DNA of 64,000 nt from Zygnema cylindricum (GCA_037447655.1 JBBHKE010002951.1:119618-183617), one strand, 5' to 3'; counted from the stretch's first letter, positions 1-11,586 are shown. Translations and numbers: made by a program. Notes: a model not told the origin generated them from the letters alone.

Positions 1-174
1 AGTTTTTCTGTATTTTTTGTGGATAAATTGCCTCATTACACCGCGTATCACCAGCTGTCGCAAAACAACTGGTTATGGGCCCGCCCTCAAGGATACCTGT
101 CTTCGAGTACATCTATTGGGCAGATATGGTGGATATTTACTTCATCAATATCGGCCTCATGGATGTGGTGGCAC

Positions 175-366
175 TATATGGATGCCCATAAATTTACCCC
201 TCAAAACCTCAAAAGTGTCAATGACACTAATTGCTTTCTTCTTAATGCTAATTCTTTAGACGGTTCTGAACCAGTCACGTCATTTTGAACTGGATTAGAA
301 TTAATAACACTAATATAAACCCCACGCTAATGATTTCTTGACACTAATAACGATACATGGTGTACC
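175..366 (-). mobile_element. MITE-like fragment, same family as 8083-8300
   Basis: Read on the minus strand, it starts GTACACCATGTATCGTTATTAG and continues colinearly with the copy at 8083-8300, with shared blocks such as GTTTATATTA and TTCAGAACCGT versus TTGAACAGGT. The outer end matches the terminal motif CACCGTGAATCGCTATTAG used by the cluster near 29500. There is no coding capacity. The far end is not defined. Confidence 0.6.
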
Positions 367-2036
367 TCCCATTTGCAGCCGGATAGGAGGTGTGGTGTCA
401 TTAGAAGTGCACAAGTCTGAGTGAAAGGCCGTCTATTTTGAGTTGATGTTGCGATTATGAAATTTGGGGCTAAGATTTCAGTGAAACACGATGGTTTTCC
501 GGATTATTTGACCTTTTCCGAATGCACTTGCGGGTACTCTGACAGTCGACATTTATTCACGACGATGTCCAGTTGCTGATTCTGGTCCTGATTGAACCTT
601 AATGCATTTCAGAACTGAGCTCAGCTGATGAAGCCTCCTGGCAATATTTCAATCAGAGTTGTACAGAACATACTTCATTTTAAACATTTCCTATTCCTTT
701 TTTTTGCCCTCTATAACCTCTCTTGTGTCTAGCATGTTCCCATCACATGTTTATTGTTTATGTTTAATCTTGTAATTTGCGGTGAAATTAGGCAATGTGG
801 ACATAAAGCTGTGGTTTTGAGTCCTTGGAAGGTTTTGGCGAACTATCTTTGACAATTTTGTCCAGGTCATTATTCTGTTCAACAGAAAATATGTCAAAAT
901 GTATATATCTGCATTTTGTACAGATCTTAGATTTACAACGCGATTTAATTGGCTGTTCCGTGAATAGGTGAATTCAATATATTTGTTTCTGAGTGTCAAA
1001 CGGAGGAAGGTCCGTCAGGCTATTTGCATGGCGGACCAATATCATGGATGGAAAAATAGGATATCCAGTGTCTAAACCGCAGATGCAAAATCTTGTCAAC
1101 AGGAAAATTAAGTGGTTCGGACTTTTATGATGCATGGTGTTGTCTCGGAAAGGGAGAGCAAGAGCAACGGATTTCCAATAGGCTGTTGATAGAGCTTGAT
1201 TAACCAGTGCATTTCAGTTAAGACGGGCCAATTGCAGTTTTTTCTGAGCTGAGATTGGGCGTTAGATCTATCTGAATTGAAGCAGATGGGGGCTTATGGA
1301 GAGCTCCAATCCACTTCATTGCAGAATATTTGTGAATTATTTATGCTTTTCTTGTGAAGCAGAAGTGCTCACATCATTGACTTGAAATTTAGTCCCGGTG
1401 ACTTAATTGTTTATCACTTGTGTCATTTCAGAAGTGGGTTTTTTTAAGTCAGTACAAGAGTAGTTGTATTTCCCTAGCGATTTGCATGGCTAATTCAACA
1501 TGGAGATATACCAGACATAAGGCCCCGAATTCTCTCTTGAGATTCTTTAAGGATGATGTTGAATGTAGGAGTGTGTTGTGTTTGTGCGTACTACTAATTG
1601 TCTCTTAACACAGCTGATTTTCCTGTAGCCATCAGGACTTGGTAATATTAGAGGAGCCCTACAAATGATCTTTTACAGCTGGATCTTCTGTTACATTCTG
1701 TATTTTCCGGTCTTTAGTTTCTAGTCAGGACTGGGTTACCTCTCGATAATACCATAATAGGCGCTTCAACTCAAAATCAGTTCAATGTTTATTTTTTTCC
1801 ATTCTGAATATTGAATTTTTACGACTAGTTTTTAAGAGATTTGAGCTTCGCTTGGTATTGTTTTCAAAAAGTACAGTTTCGAAGCTTTCCATTGGCAGAA
1901 AGTATGTTGTACTCGTATGGCAAATTGACGTGTATTTTTCAAATTTTTGAACTTGACAGGAACCAATATAAAAAATCTCAACATGAGTATACTATTTTTA
2001 ATTAAAGTTTATAGATGTGGCTGTTTCGGTAATCAT

Positions 2037-2218
2037 TTCTGGGATTGTTCTGAGATCGTTTCCGAGATCGTTCCTTAAATTGTTTCTGAGATCACTCCTG
2101 AGATCGTTCCTGAGATCGTTTCTGAGATCGTTTCTGAGATCGTTCCTGAGATGGTCACCGAGATCGTTTCTGAGGTGGTTTTTGAGATCGTTTGTGAGAG
2201 GGTTTCTGAGCCCGTTTC
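2037..2218 (+). repeat. Degenerate 12-bp tandem repeat, unit GAGATCGTTTCT
   Basis: About fifteen imperfect copies of GAGATCGTTYCT lie head to tail and stop about 10 bp before the acceptor at 2228. The period is a multiple of three, which keeps open frames on both strands (FLRS and DLRN type repeats). These frames are a by-product of the period and show no protein family. Confidence 0.85.
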
Positions 2219-2228
2219 TTTTTTGCAG

Positions 2229-5200
2229 AGCACCATTTTGCACAGGCTGTGGAGCTCTACAGCGAAGCCATCGAGGTCACCCCCGGCAATGCCATATTGT
2301 GGGCCAATCGGGCGTTTGCCCACACCAAGCTGGAAGAGTATGCCTTGGCAGTCACAGATGCGAGCAAGGCTGTAGAATTGGATCCGTCGTATATAAAGGT
2401 GTGTGTTTGTTACGGAAGGCTATATGGAGTTCTTGTGAGTCTGTAATTTTGTCAACGACCACTGCTTCAGTTGCACCGTTTTTTCAAGGGATGCAGAAGT
2501 GTCTGCTGTGCAGAAATCGAGGTCTTTTGTTTGCCTTACTTTGTGAAGTTTTGGGTCGTTTTGATAAAAAATGATGTCTTTTCTGATGGTTTGGAGAGAG
2601 GAAAACGTTCTGTTAACAATGCAAGTGGAGTCTGTGAGTTATGTCATGTCGGGAAAATTTGTTTGCTGTGTATTGTATCATTGAAAGGGAGGGTACTAGT
2701 GCAGGGATACTACAGGCGAGGAACGGCACATTTGGCCATGGGAAAGGTGCAGGAAGCGCTGAAGGATTTTAAACAGGTGCCTGCTTACCTTTCTTTCACC
2801 TTCGACATTCCCAACTTTTTGCTCGGCCAGTTTTTGAGACTTTGTCCTTCGGGTGAACTATTCCTTTGAATTGGAAACTCATTTCAAGTTGTGGCACCAA
2901 AATATTGCTCTTGCTCTGATAGGTTTCCGGTTTTCAGGCTTAATCGGTGACCTTCTTAGGAACATCCTGCTTGGGCTGCTCTTATATTTGCCACGGCTGG
3001 TTTGTTGATATGGTCCACAGTTATCCTTAAAAAAAAAAAACTTTTTAATGTAGCCTAATGTGAAGTGGGCAGTTGTCTGCCGTGCAATTGACATATAAAT
3101 ACTGATTGGGTGTTGCAGGCAGCCAAAGCCGCCCCTCGAGATGCAGATGCGAGGAGAAGGCTGAAGGAGTGTGAAAAGGCGGTAAAGGACCAAAAGTTCA
3201 GAGACGCCATTTCACATCCAGATATAGGCGTCACAGCAGGACCAGAACTCACAATTGATTACACAGAAATAGGTTAGTATTTTCATAGCCCAGCCATTTT
3301 TGTCAGGAACTTTGGCATCAATGCGCTGTTTGTACTAGCTTGCTGTTGAGAGTTTCAACCAGCTCATTTTTGAATCAGTTCTTTTTAGGGTTTGTTTGCA
3401 TTGGTCGTTAAAGCCCGATTTGCTTTGAGTGTTGTCATTTGGTTGAGATGGCGCAGAAGTGGAGGCCTCTTACTCTGGCCCCAGGATAGAAGATAAGTTG
3501 ACGTTGGAGTTTGTGAAAAAAATGATGGCTGAATTCAAGGACCAGAAATCCATCCACAAGCGGTATGTTGCAAAACCTCAAGGCTCTCCTGCTTTTTTCA
3601 AGTTGCTTGATTAACGTTTCTGAGAAAGATGCCTCACTCCGGCTGTCAAATATCGCCTTTTAACGAGCTTATTTTGTGATGATGCCATGGGTGGCGGCAG
3701 ATATGCCTTCCAAATTCTTCTCCAGGTTCGAGATTTGCTGCGGGCCACACCGAGTCTTGTGGAAATCTCGGTTCCCAATAGTTCCCACTTCACAGTTTGT
3801 GGCGACATCCACGGGCAGTATTATGATCTACTAAATATTTTTGATATAAACGGGCTACCATCGGATGAAAATCCGTACCTGTTCAATGGCGATTTTGTGG
3901 ATCGGGGATCCTTCTCTGTCGAATGCATCTTTACTCTTCTCGCCTTTAAGTGTCTTTATCCTACAGGCAAGTGAGCCACCGGAATGTTTGAGCATTCATC
4001 CTGCAGACTCTAAGGTGTGATTTTTTTGAAACAACTGAAGAACATAGTCCTTTTCTTTACTTGTATTTCACTTTTGCTGATTTCTTTTTTTTTGGATTCC
4101 GTCTAGCAGGGCTCTATTTGGCGCGGGGCAATCACGAAAGCAAAAGTATGAACAAAATATACGGTTTCGATGGTGAAGTCAAGAGCAAATATCCTCTCAC
4201 AAGCGCTGTACTAGTTAGGTCATGTCAGAACTTTCGTGTCATAAATCTTGCGTGAATCCCACAGTGTTTTTAAAAGTTCCTTTAACTCTCAACACATTTA
4301 ATGATACTATGGTAGAACTTTTCGCGGACGTTTTCTGCTGCTTACCATTGGCACATGTCTTAAACGGCCGCGTCTTTGTGGTCCATGGGGGCCTCTTTAG
4401 TCGTGACGGTGTCACTCTCAGCGAGGTGGCGGCCATTGATCGCTTTAGAGAACCTCCTGATGAAGGTGATCCTTTCAACAGCCTCGATTCCTCGTGCAAA
4501 GTCTTCTAAATAAAAGCTGCAAATAAGAAGTGGAAATAAATAAGAGCATGAAATAGAAGCTGGAAATAAAACCGTGTTGAACAAACCATTTGGCTTATAG
4601 CTTGGAGTGTTCAACAGTACCGTTAGTCTCCGAAAGATGCACTTGGTTGTTAGTTTTTTTGAGCTTGTAGTTTGGATTTCTGTGGATTGTTAAAAAAAAA
4701 GAGTTTGGGAGGGTGTAGGGCTTATGTGTGAACTTCTTTGGAGTGACCCTCAGCCAGCTCTTGGCCGGGCTCCGAGCAAACGGGGTGTGGGAGTTGCCTT
4801 TGGACCGGATGTGACGTCACGCTTCTTGAAAGACAACGGATTAGGTGGGCCGTTCAGCCTCCTTGAACCACAGTGGGAGAGGAAGAGAGACTGGGAGAGT
4901 GGGAGGCGGGAGTGTTGGAGAATGGGAGTGCGAGAGAGTGGGAGAGTGGGTGGGAGTGGTGGAGAGTGGGAGAGTAAGAGGATGGGATAGTGGGAGAGTC
5001 TGGGAGGGTGGTCTGAATGTGGAAAGTGGCGGTGTTGGGCAGATCTGGTGGTGAGATCTCATGAGGTGAAGGATGAAGGATATGATGAGGAACATGATGG
5101 ACAGTTGATCACTGTCTTTTCGGCACCCAATTACTGCGATCAGGTAGACCTTCCGGAAGTATATGGGAAACTAACCTGTCGTGATGCTGTTGTATTTGAT

Positions 5201-5583
5201 TTGCTGCCTTGCATGGATGCGACCCTTGTGTTGAGGATATCGCAGCGTCATAAAAGCAAGATGGGGTCGGATGGTTGGCGGTACAGATGGGTAACAAGGG
5301 CGCTTTTCTTCGATTTGAGGCGCCCGACATGCGGCCAAAATTCACAAAATTCAACGCTGTGGTGAGTTGTTTTGTTAGGACGTTTTTCATGTATAGCGGT
5401 TAAGGGCTTTCTACAAGGTTTCTGTCTTAGTTTCTGTCTTTAGTTGCTGCCTTTGGTCTCCTGCAGGTTTATCGTCCGTATTTCGACTCTGTCTGACTTG
5501 TTTGCTCCCTTGGTGGGCTTTTGCAGCCCCATCCGAGTGTTCGGCCCATGGCTTATGCTAAGCTGTTGAGTTTCCTCCAGTGA
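2229..5583 (+). CDS. PP5: Serine/threonine protein phosphatase 5, TPR-containing (5' end missing)
   Basis: Exons: 2229-2398, 2705-2776, 3119-3272, 3457-3562, 3701-3966, 4110-4188, 4296-4465, 4719-4844, 5043-5143, 5287-5361, 5527-5583. All phases agree and give about 457 residues to TGA. The family is about 480-500 residues, so only the first helix of TPR1 is absent. Exons 1-3 encode TPRs ([38 protein letters not shown]). The PPP catalytic core follows with its metal and phosphate motifs: GDIHGQ, GDFVDRG (usual GDFVDRG), [13 protein letters not shown], and FGPDVT, RSHEVK and SAPNYCD. The end [12 protein letters not shown] is the PP5 C-terminus. PP5 is a Hsp90-associated phosphatase whose TPR domain binds chaperone tails and restrains the active site (family knowledge). 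Two introns are non-canonical (see 3967-4109 and 4189-4295). Every catalytic motif is intact, so the gene looks functional. Confidence 0.95.
3967..4109 (+). other. PP5: GC-AG intron in PP5
   Basis: The only join that keeps the conserved frame (...[15 protein letters not shown]) ends the exon after ACAG and uses a GCAAGT donor, the textbook GC-AG consensus AG|GCAAGT. The acceptor is TCTAGCAG at 4109. The nearby GT at 3971 would put the next exon out of frame. Confidence 0.85.
4189..4295 (+). other. PP5: Probable U12-type AT-AC intron in PP5 (107 bp)
   Basis: Exon 6 ends ...GTCAAGAGCAA and the intron begins ATATCCTCTC, close to the U12 donor ATATCCTTT. It ends TTCCTTTAACTCTCAACAC, a near match to the U12 branch site TTCCTTAAC, with about 10 nt from the branch adenosine to the terminal AC. 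Joining AA to ATTTAATGAT restores the PP5 core without gaps ([19 protein letters not shown]). No GT-AG pair in the interval keeps both frame and conservation. Confidence 0.85.
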
Positions 5584-7943
5584 TCACTGTTTTCTCGTGA
5601 TCGCCATTTTCTGGTGTTCGTTGTTTCTCATGATCATTGTCTTGTCGCGGTCGCTGTTATCTTGAGATTGTTGTTTTCTCGTAATCGTTGTCTTCTTGTG
5701 ACGCATACATCTGCTGCCGTCATTGCAGACTGCATGCAGTAGAATCGTGCGTGGCAGCAGTAACAGTCTTCTGATTGGATCTAGGAAAGTGCCTGAGCAA
5801 TGGATAGGTTAGCTGTTTCACAAGGGAGGGTGGCACGCATAATGAAGTGGCAGCAATCCCTTTTCAGCCGTCTTGTAGCGCGAAGAAATTTGTTGCCAAG
5901 AGTCTCCCAGTTATATCTTCTACATTGCACGCTGTTTAGGAAAGGGTAAAAGTCGTTCGAGAATGAAAAGAAGTCTTTGTATTAGTTTCCAAAAAAAATA
6001 AATCTTTTACCAAGTTATTTTCAGTACTCAACCGGTACTCTCTGTAGACATGTCCATGTTTGTGCATGATGATATATCAACCAGATTGTGTCAAACAACA
6101 TATGAAATCTAAGTGCTGTAGAAACTCTCACAGGGTTGCTGTATTCCGCCTCTTTTATTTAACACTTGTATTCTCATTTCTCACCTGACTTGAAAGCATT
6201 TCTCACCTTAAATTAATGGCATGTAAGCCTATTGTGACAGGCTTGATTTTTACACTGCAGTAATGTTTACTGCTCTGTTGAGTGCTTCTTTGTGTACTTC
6301 GTCCGTTTACAGTTCTTTCACCTAGCCTTGGTACAGTCGTTCACAAGAAGTACTGTTCTTTCACAGTAAAACGGATGCAATATGATTTGAAATAATAAGT
6401 ATCCAATGTTCTAGTGTCTCGATACAGACATGCCAATTATGAAAAAGTGTCAGGGCTCTTCCAGCCTTGCAACTTTTATTGTAACATGTCTTTTTTCATT
6501 AAAAAGTGGATGTTGCTAACCCGCCACACTCTATTTATGCCTGGAGTCATTAGTATTAGGCTACTGCAGCTTTTACTCTAAAAAAACACAATCTGCAAGT
6601 CAAAGGGGGGCATGATTGGCTTTGGACAGCCACACATTTGCAGGCTGAAAATACAAACGGGTGAGAAAGTTATCTTATGTCCCCAACTTCTTTGAGGCGA
6701 TTTCAGTATTCAGTTTGACCGTGCTACCACTCTGTAGCAGAATAGAATAGCCTTTGACACCATTTATTAGAAATTCTCGCATATCTCCAAACTTAGAATA
6801 GACAAATGTATCACTACATTCGTTCATCCGCAACAGGGACTGCCTAGAATAACTGGAGCATTTCAATAGCTCCTGACAAAAGTCCAGGCCAACAAAACAC
6901 CATATCTTCTTCTTAGGTGCATGGACTATTTGTTCCATAAAAAGTGGACAACAACTTTGAGGTTAGCTTTTAGAGCTCATATATATAGGCTCTCAGTTTC
7001 GATGGTCTCAAAGCTGTAGCGATGCATCAAACAAAAGGGAGCGTGTGCAGCGATTTTACAACTTTCTCCTTCTACCACTTCAGCACTGATCGTAAATACT
7101 CTGGATTCCTAAAATTGTTCGCTATTTTGCGATCAACTAGCAAGGTTGCATGAAAAACATTGACGGTGCACACCAAGATCTCAAACTGAGGAGCATTTTC
7201 TGGCCACAATTATATACAAATGACATTTTGCACAGAGCTTAATTGTACTGATCAACACTTGAAATGCAACTGCAGTCTGATGCCACAGTTGAGTCAAAAA
7301 ATATGATAAATGTAGGAAATGTCCTAAAAAAAGTGTGCATGTCAACTCCTCTCCCAGACAACAATCGAGTCAGTGGTTCTTTTGTAGTCCTGTGAACATT
7401 CATGCGGTCGATTAAACCCTAAAAAAATCTAAAAGCCAATGCCACCTCCAACACTGGACAATGTCAGTGTTAGACATAATTACAACTCACTGCCTCAAGT
7501 TTGTATTACCAAGGCTACAAAATGTCACCTTCTAAAGAAGGCCTAAGAGACCAAAGAGACAAAGAGATAAAAAAGACGAAGAGATAAGAAAGACGAAGAG
7601 ATAAAAAAGACGAAGAGATAAAAAAGACGAAGAGATAAAAAAGACGAAGAGACCAAAGAGAACTACGGGGTCAAAGAAGCCAAAGAGACTAAAGAAACTA
7701 AAGAAACTAAACATGGAGGGATCACGGCCTTGAAGACAAATGTGGAGTCACTCGTCTGTCGTGATTTCACCCATCCCCAAAATACCGCCTGGCATTCCAT
7801 TCCATAAAGTCTCCTCTCAAAATTGGGCTTGAAAAATCGCCTTATGCAAAAAACATGGAAATCGTGACCAGGAACAACCGGGTTGGGAACAACCTGAAAC
7901 ACACGACCATTCTCCTCTTCGGGGCTTAACTTAGAAGAGATTT
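5584..7943. other. Convergent intergenic region, PP5 3' side to TGD2 3' side
   Basis: It holds the 3' UTRs of both genes, but the polyadenylation sites cannot be fixed. An A-rich stretch with AATAAA at 5995-6002 is a candidate end for PP5. An 87-codon minus-strand open frame at 6675-6938 starts at ATG, matches no family I know and has no clear splice partners, so I do not call it a gene. A purine-rich tandem repeat lies at 7549-7665. Confidence 0.6.
7549..7665 (+). repeat. 18-bp tandem repeat, unit AAAGACGAAGAGATAAAA
   Basis: Five to six near-identical units of AAAAAAGACGAAGAGATA run head to tail, flanked by looser CAAAGAGAC and CTAAAGAAA units up to about 7710. A similar AAAGACGAAGGAGC pattern recurs at 25555-25640, outside this gene. 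Confidence 0.85.
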
Positions 7944-10900
7944 TCAGTCATTGACGAGTCTACTCAATGACTCGATGAGCTGACGCAAGTTGTGCCTCGT
8001 ACTCGGGTCACCAGTAAGCCCACTCAAGTCAGAGCTGATACTCTGCAAAAAAAATCAGTAACAGTCAAACGGATAATCGGGAAGTACACCGTGAATCGTT
8101 ATTAGAGTCAAAAACATTATTAGCATGGTGTTTATATTATGGGTGTTATGAACTCTAATCAATTCCAAATTACATGGCTGTTTTTGAACAGGTTCAAGAA
8201 GAAGCGTTAAGAAAACCACTAGTATTATTAACCATATATTGGGGACAGAGGGCGAAAAATAACCACACTGAATTAGTGTTATTAATGCTAATAGTGATTG
8301 ATGGACGAATGGATCTGGGACGGAGAGGGGGGAGGGAGGGAGAAAGGAGGGGAGGGGGGAGGGTGGAGGTGGGGAAGAGGGGGGAGGAGGGGAGGGAGGA
8401 GGGGGAGGAAGGAGGGGGAGGGAGGAGGGGGGGGGGGGAAAGGGGGGGGGGAGGGGGGGAGGGAGGAAGGAGGGAGGGAGGGAGGAAGGAGAGAGAGAGA
8501 GAGTCCATGGCACTTACGTGGAAGTGACCAATGGAATAGATCCCCACTCAACACAGAACTATTCAACGTTCTGCATTCCTCCAAATGAAACACTCTCCCT
8601 GTGGTTAAGCACACATCTAAAAAGCGATAAAAAACAAACAACCGTGTCAAACAACAAACCTTTCCAGCCCACCCACCTCAAGTCGTTGGCTGCCTCCGTG
8701 GCAACTTTTGTTAGGCTTTCAATATTTCTGAGAAGCTCGCCGTCACGAATGTCTTTCATCAAGGGTTGCAAGTCATGACTCATTTGTGTTACCTGCACTC
8801 CACCAGACAAAACTGTTTCTTGTCAAGAAAATTGCCGGGAACTTCTGCATTCACGACCATTTTTCAACAAACAGCACCAACAAAAATTGAAAAGGAATCG
8901 GCTTCGAACAGAAGCTCAACAGGGAGATCTTTGAAAAGCTTCCAGAATAGAGTCGTCATAAGAAGAACGAATTTAAAAACAAGCTTACTTGTGGTCGATT
9001 CAAGCTAAAAAACAAGCACAGTCACAAGATGTTCCTGTTACAGCTTGCTATTTTGCTACAGCTTTCAACTTGTTATGCAGATTGATCCCAATAATGTTTA
9101 AAATGAGGCATTGACTTATCTGCCGTTACAATTACAATGTGGACACATGCTATAGACATAATTTTGTGATGTTCTTCTCACTATTTAGTGTACAGACGAA
9201 ATAAAAAGTGTGCCAAAATAGTGTGATACACACAAATAACAATGCATCATGCAATACAACGTGCTTTGAGGAGTTTCTGCTGTGCGTTTTTATAAAAAAA
9301 CAACAGCCATGACATATTCCAAAAAGCTGAGACCACAAGCATTCACTGAACAGGTGCGACCTATAAAGCAGCTTACAGTTATAATAGGAACCGACATTAA
9401 GTTCTAATGTGAGAGCAGAAGCACACTAGCACTGGACATGATCACTAGCATGTCACGCTCTTCTCCTCGTCAAGCATAAACATATTTTCAGGTCAACTAC
9501 AAAGGTGATGCCAAATGCTGCACCCGGAAACTTTGATTTTTATTAAGTTTAAGAACTGGACAGACTGGCAGTCCCTTCAAGTCATTGAAGGCTTTACCGT
9601 TCTATAACAGCGTCTCAAGAGTGTTACACAGCTGTAGAAATTAAACGAATTGCTTAACAGCATGCAGCAAAAATTAGGCTTGCCCTGGGAATCAGTAGGA
9701 AGGAATTATTGACTTCCTTATATAGCTTTCCAGAGATAAACATTGATCATGGACAAGACATTAAACGTAGTCTTGACAACATTAGCAATCAAAAACATCC
9801 TTGCTGACATGAAAGAAAGGCTCTAGATTTTAATGCGCAAAAGGAACACAATGCTGACGAGGAGAAACATTACAACCAAAGGAATTATGGCTCTATCATG
9901 TCGACATGTTGGTCTGCCCAGACGCTAACAACTACTTTCTACTTTGCCATTTGCCAATGGTATCATCCTCCAGCACACATTCGGGTACAAATTTAAGGCC
10001 ATCATCTCTAGAGGCTTGTTTACAAGGTTGATACCATGGATTTGGAAAAGCAAAAAATAGGTCAGCTCAGAGTTACTAAAATGAAAAGTGACAACTCTAT
10101 AGTTTTTCCGTCTTTCGCGCCTATTTCAGACTAGCTGGCAACCTTGGTAAATGCCAAAAAAACGGTGGACATCAAAATTGTCGTTCTCTTGGCAAAAACT
10201 TGACTAAAAACAATGGAATGTCCCAAAACCACAAATGAAACACCATATTCTCAGCAATACAGACCTTTTGAACATCGACATTTCAGTGGCATTAGGTCCA
10301 GCGATACCCAGCATTGAAAACGATAAAGAATGCACTCCCTTGGCTCATGTCTATGGTGACTAAAGCAAAACAATGTGAGGAAAAGTATAGGTACAAGAAC
10401 GTTCGACATATTTATAGGAACTGCTGGAAACTGCTGTGTGTTCACCAACAGACAAAAGAGTATATACACCCAAAATTCCTGAGCTATCTTGAGAACTTGT
10501 TAGGGTCTGCGGTAGGGGGGTGACAACCTGTTGTGAGACATTTGGTACAAACCAATTGGAATTTCAAAGAAACTTTCACATGCTCTGCATGCATTGCTCA
10601 AAAAATACATTGTTCCTCAGAATGCGTCAAAGTCAGTCCAAACAAAAATAATAACCCGAAGGAGAAAGAACTGCCAGCTGTCATACCTTGTCTAGAAGAG
10701 GCCGAGCATCCTCCACAACATTGCTCACACGATTGATGGCTTCAAACATATTGTCCATTCCCCCGGTGTCCATCTGACGAGCGAGCTTAGTACAAATCCC
10801 GACGAGCTCGTCTAAACTAACTCCTTGTTTCCCTACAATTCGCTCGCGATCGCAAACAATCAAACCTTCGTCTTTACAATTTGGACTCAATGGACCAACT

Positions 10901-11586
10901 GTCGGTTTAGGCAGTGGAAGCTGTGGTGTAATATCAATAAGTGTCTCACTAATAAGCCCTGATTGATTAACTTCCACTAATGAATTCCTGGGAATCACAA
11001 CTGTTGCATCGCTTAACTCCACATCTACATCAATTTTTTGCAGAGACGGTTGCACTCCGACCACAGTGCCAACACTCACTCCTCTTATCCGTACAGGAGT
11101 CCCAACAGTAATGCCACATGCTTGAGAAAACTCTACTGTGGCTCTGTAGGGGTCCGTACGAGCTTTCAACTGAAAACCTCGGATCCAGCCCAGCAGAACT
11201 GCAAGCATACAGACGCCTGTGACGAGAAAGAGACCAACACCGCCTTCCCATACACTTCGTTTCCCAAAACCAAAGTTCCCAAGGGGATGAACCAGCTGTT
11301 TCCAAACGGAAGCCAGAGCTGATAGAAGTTTCTGAAAAGGATTTTGTTGAGGTTTCTTTTCACGAGCCATGGCGGCCGCGTCGCTACTGCTCGCTCTAAT
11401 TGTCCATGGCTGAACGGTTCCTGAAAGACGGAGAGGAGGCCAAGACACGCCTTTGACAGTACGGGATACAGCCAGAAGGTGTGGTTGCGAAGATATTGCA
11501 GAACGCTGCCATGTGGCACCCAGTTGACGGCTGCTGCTTACTAAATGGCAGGAATCACCGGAACAGAGGCGGCGGCAGAGGTCCAT
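7944..11586 (-). CDS. TGD2: TGD2-like MCE-domain lipid transport protein of the plastid envelope
   Basis: Exon 1 is 10687-11586 (300 codons). ATG at 11586 is chosen because the longer frame starts with a non-ATG codon and GCCATGGAC is a good context. Exon 2 is 8677-8792 and the last exon is 7944-8042 (S-ISSDLSGLTGD...LSRLVND-stop). A candidate exon at 8518-8570 encodes TLNSSVLSGDL. Residues 1-75 are Ser/Arg/Ala-rich (transit peptide), 116-134 form a membrane helix, about 143-225 the MCE domain (VGTPVRIRGVSVGTV, GLISETLIDITP), then a conserved helical tail (GVSLDELVGI, VEDARPLLDK). In plants TGD2 is the phosphatidate-binding subunit of the TGD1-2-3 ABC transporter of the inner envelope, which moves ER-derived lipid to the plastid. 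About 14 family residues before SISSDLSG are not found: the 8518-8570 exon ends in phase 1 and the last exon starts in phase 0. Either a small exon was missed or the 3' end is damaged. Confidence 0.88.
8083..8300 (+). mobile_element. MITE-like inverted-repeat element in a TGD2 intron
   Basis: The left end is GTACACCGTGAATCGTTATTAG. The right end, AATGCTAATAGTGATTGATGG, is a degraded inverted copy of the same terminus. The middle is AT-rich and non-coding, and colinear with 175-366 (minus). It lies between the last TGD2 exon and the G-rich tract. Confidence 0.7.
8310..8505 (+). repeat. G-rich purine tract (GGGAGG/GGAGGG), possible quadruplex DNA
   Basis: Almost 200 bp of uninterrupted purine on the plus strand with dozens of runs of three or more G, including GGGGGGGGGG near 8428-8438. 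On the TGD2 coding strand it is a C/T tract just downstream of the donor at 8517. The long Pro/Ser or Gly/Arg open frames across it are artefacts of composition. Confidence 0.9.

Larger units (their letters stand above)
1..2228. other. Upstream region or first intron of PP5, no exon recognised
   Basis: The first visible PP5 exon starts at 2229 in the middle of the first TPR, so this stretch must be intron at its right end. I looked for an exon carrying the start codon and the first helix of TPR1 and found none, so it is probably left of the window. A MITE-like fragment (175-366) and a 12-bp tandem repeat (2037-2218) are the only structures seen. Short open frames here have no recognisable content. 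Confidence 0.6.

Noticed and set aside
2017-2574. 185-codon ORF over the 12-bp repeat and the TPR exon
   Set aside because: The repeat period keeps the frame open. The TPR is encoded in another frame ([13 protein letters not shown]).
4222-4509. A longer PP5 exon starting before 4296
   Set aside because: The open frame upstream ([14 protein letters not shown]) has no family similarity and no acceptor in the right phase. The AT-AC junction fits conservation exactly.
4841-5095. Pro/Ser/His-rich minus-strand frame
   Set aside because: It lies in a GGGAGAGTG-repeat intron of PP5 and is a composition artefact.
6675-6938. 87-codon minus-strand ORF as a gene
   Set aside because: No recognisable family, no splice partners and no supporting context. 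It is mentioned only in the intergenic entry.
8174-8650. Overlapping Gly/Arg- and Pro/Ser-rich open frames on both strands
   Set aside because: They are produced by the purine tract. Only TLNSSVLSGDL within the minus frame has family support and is kept as a TGD2 exon.
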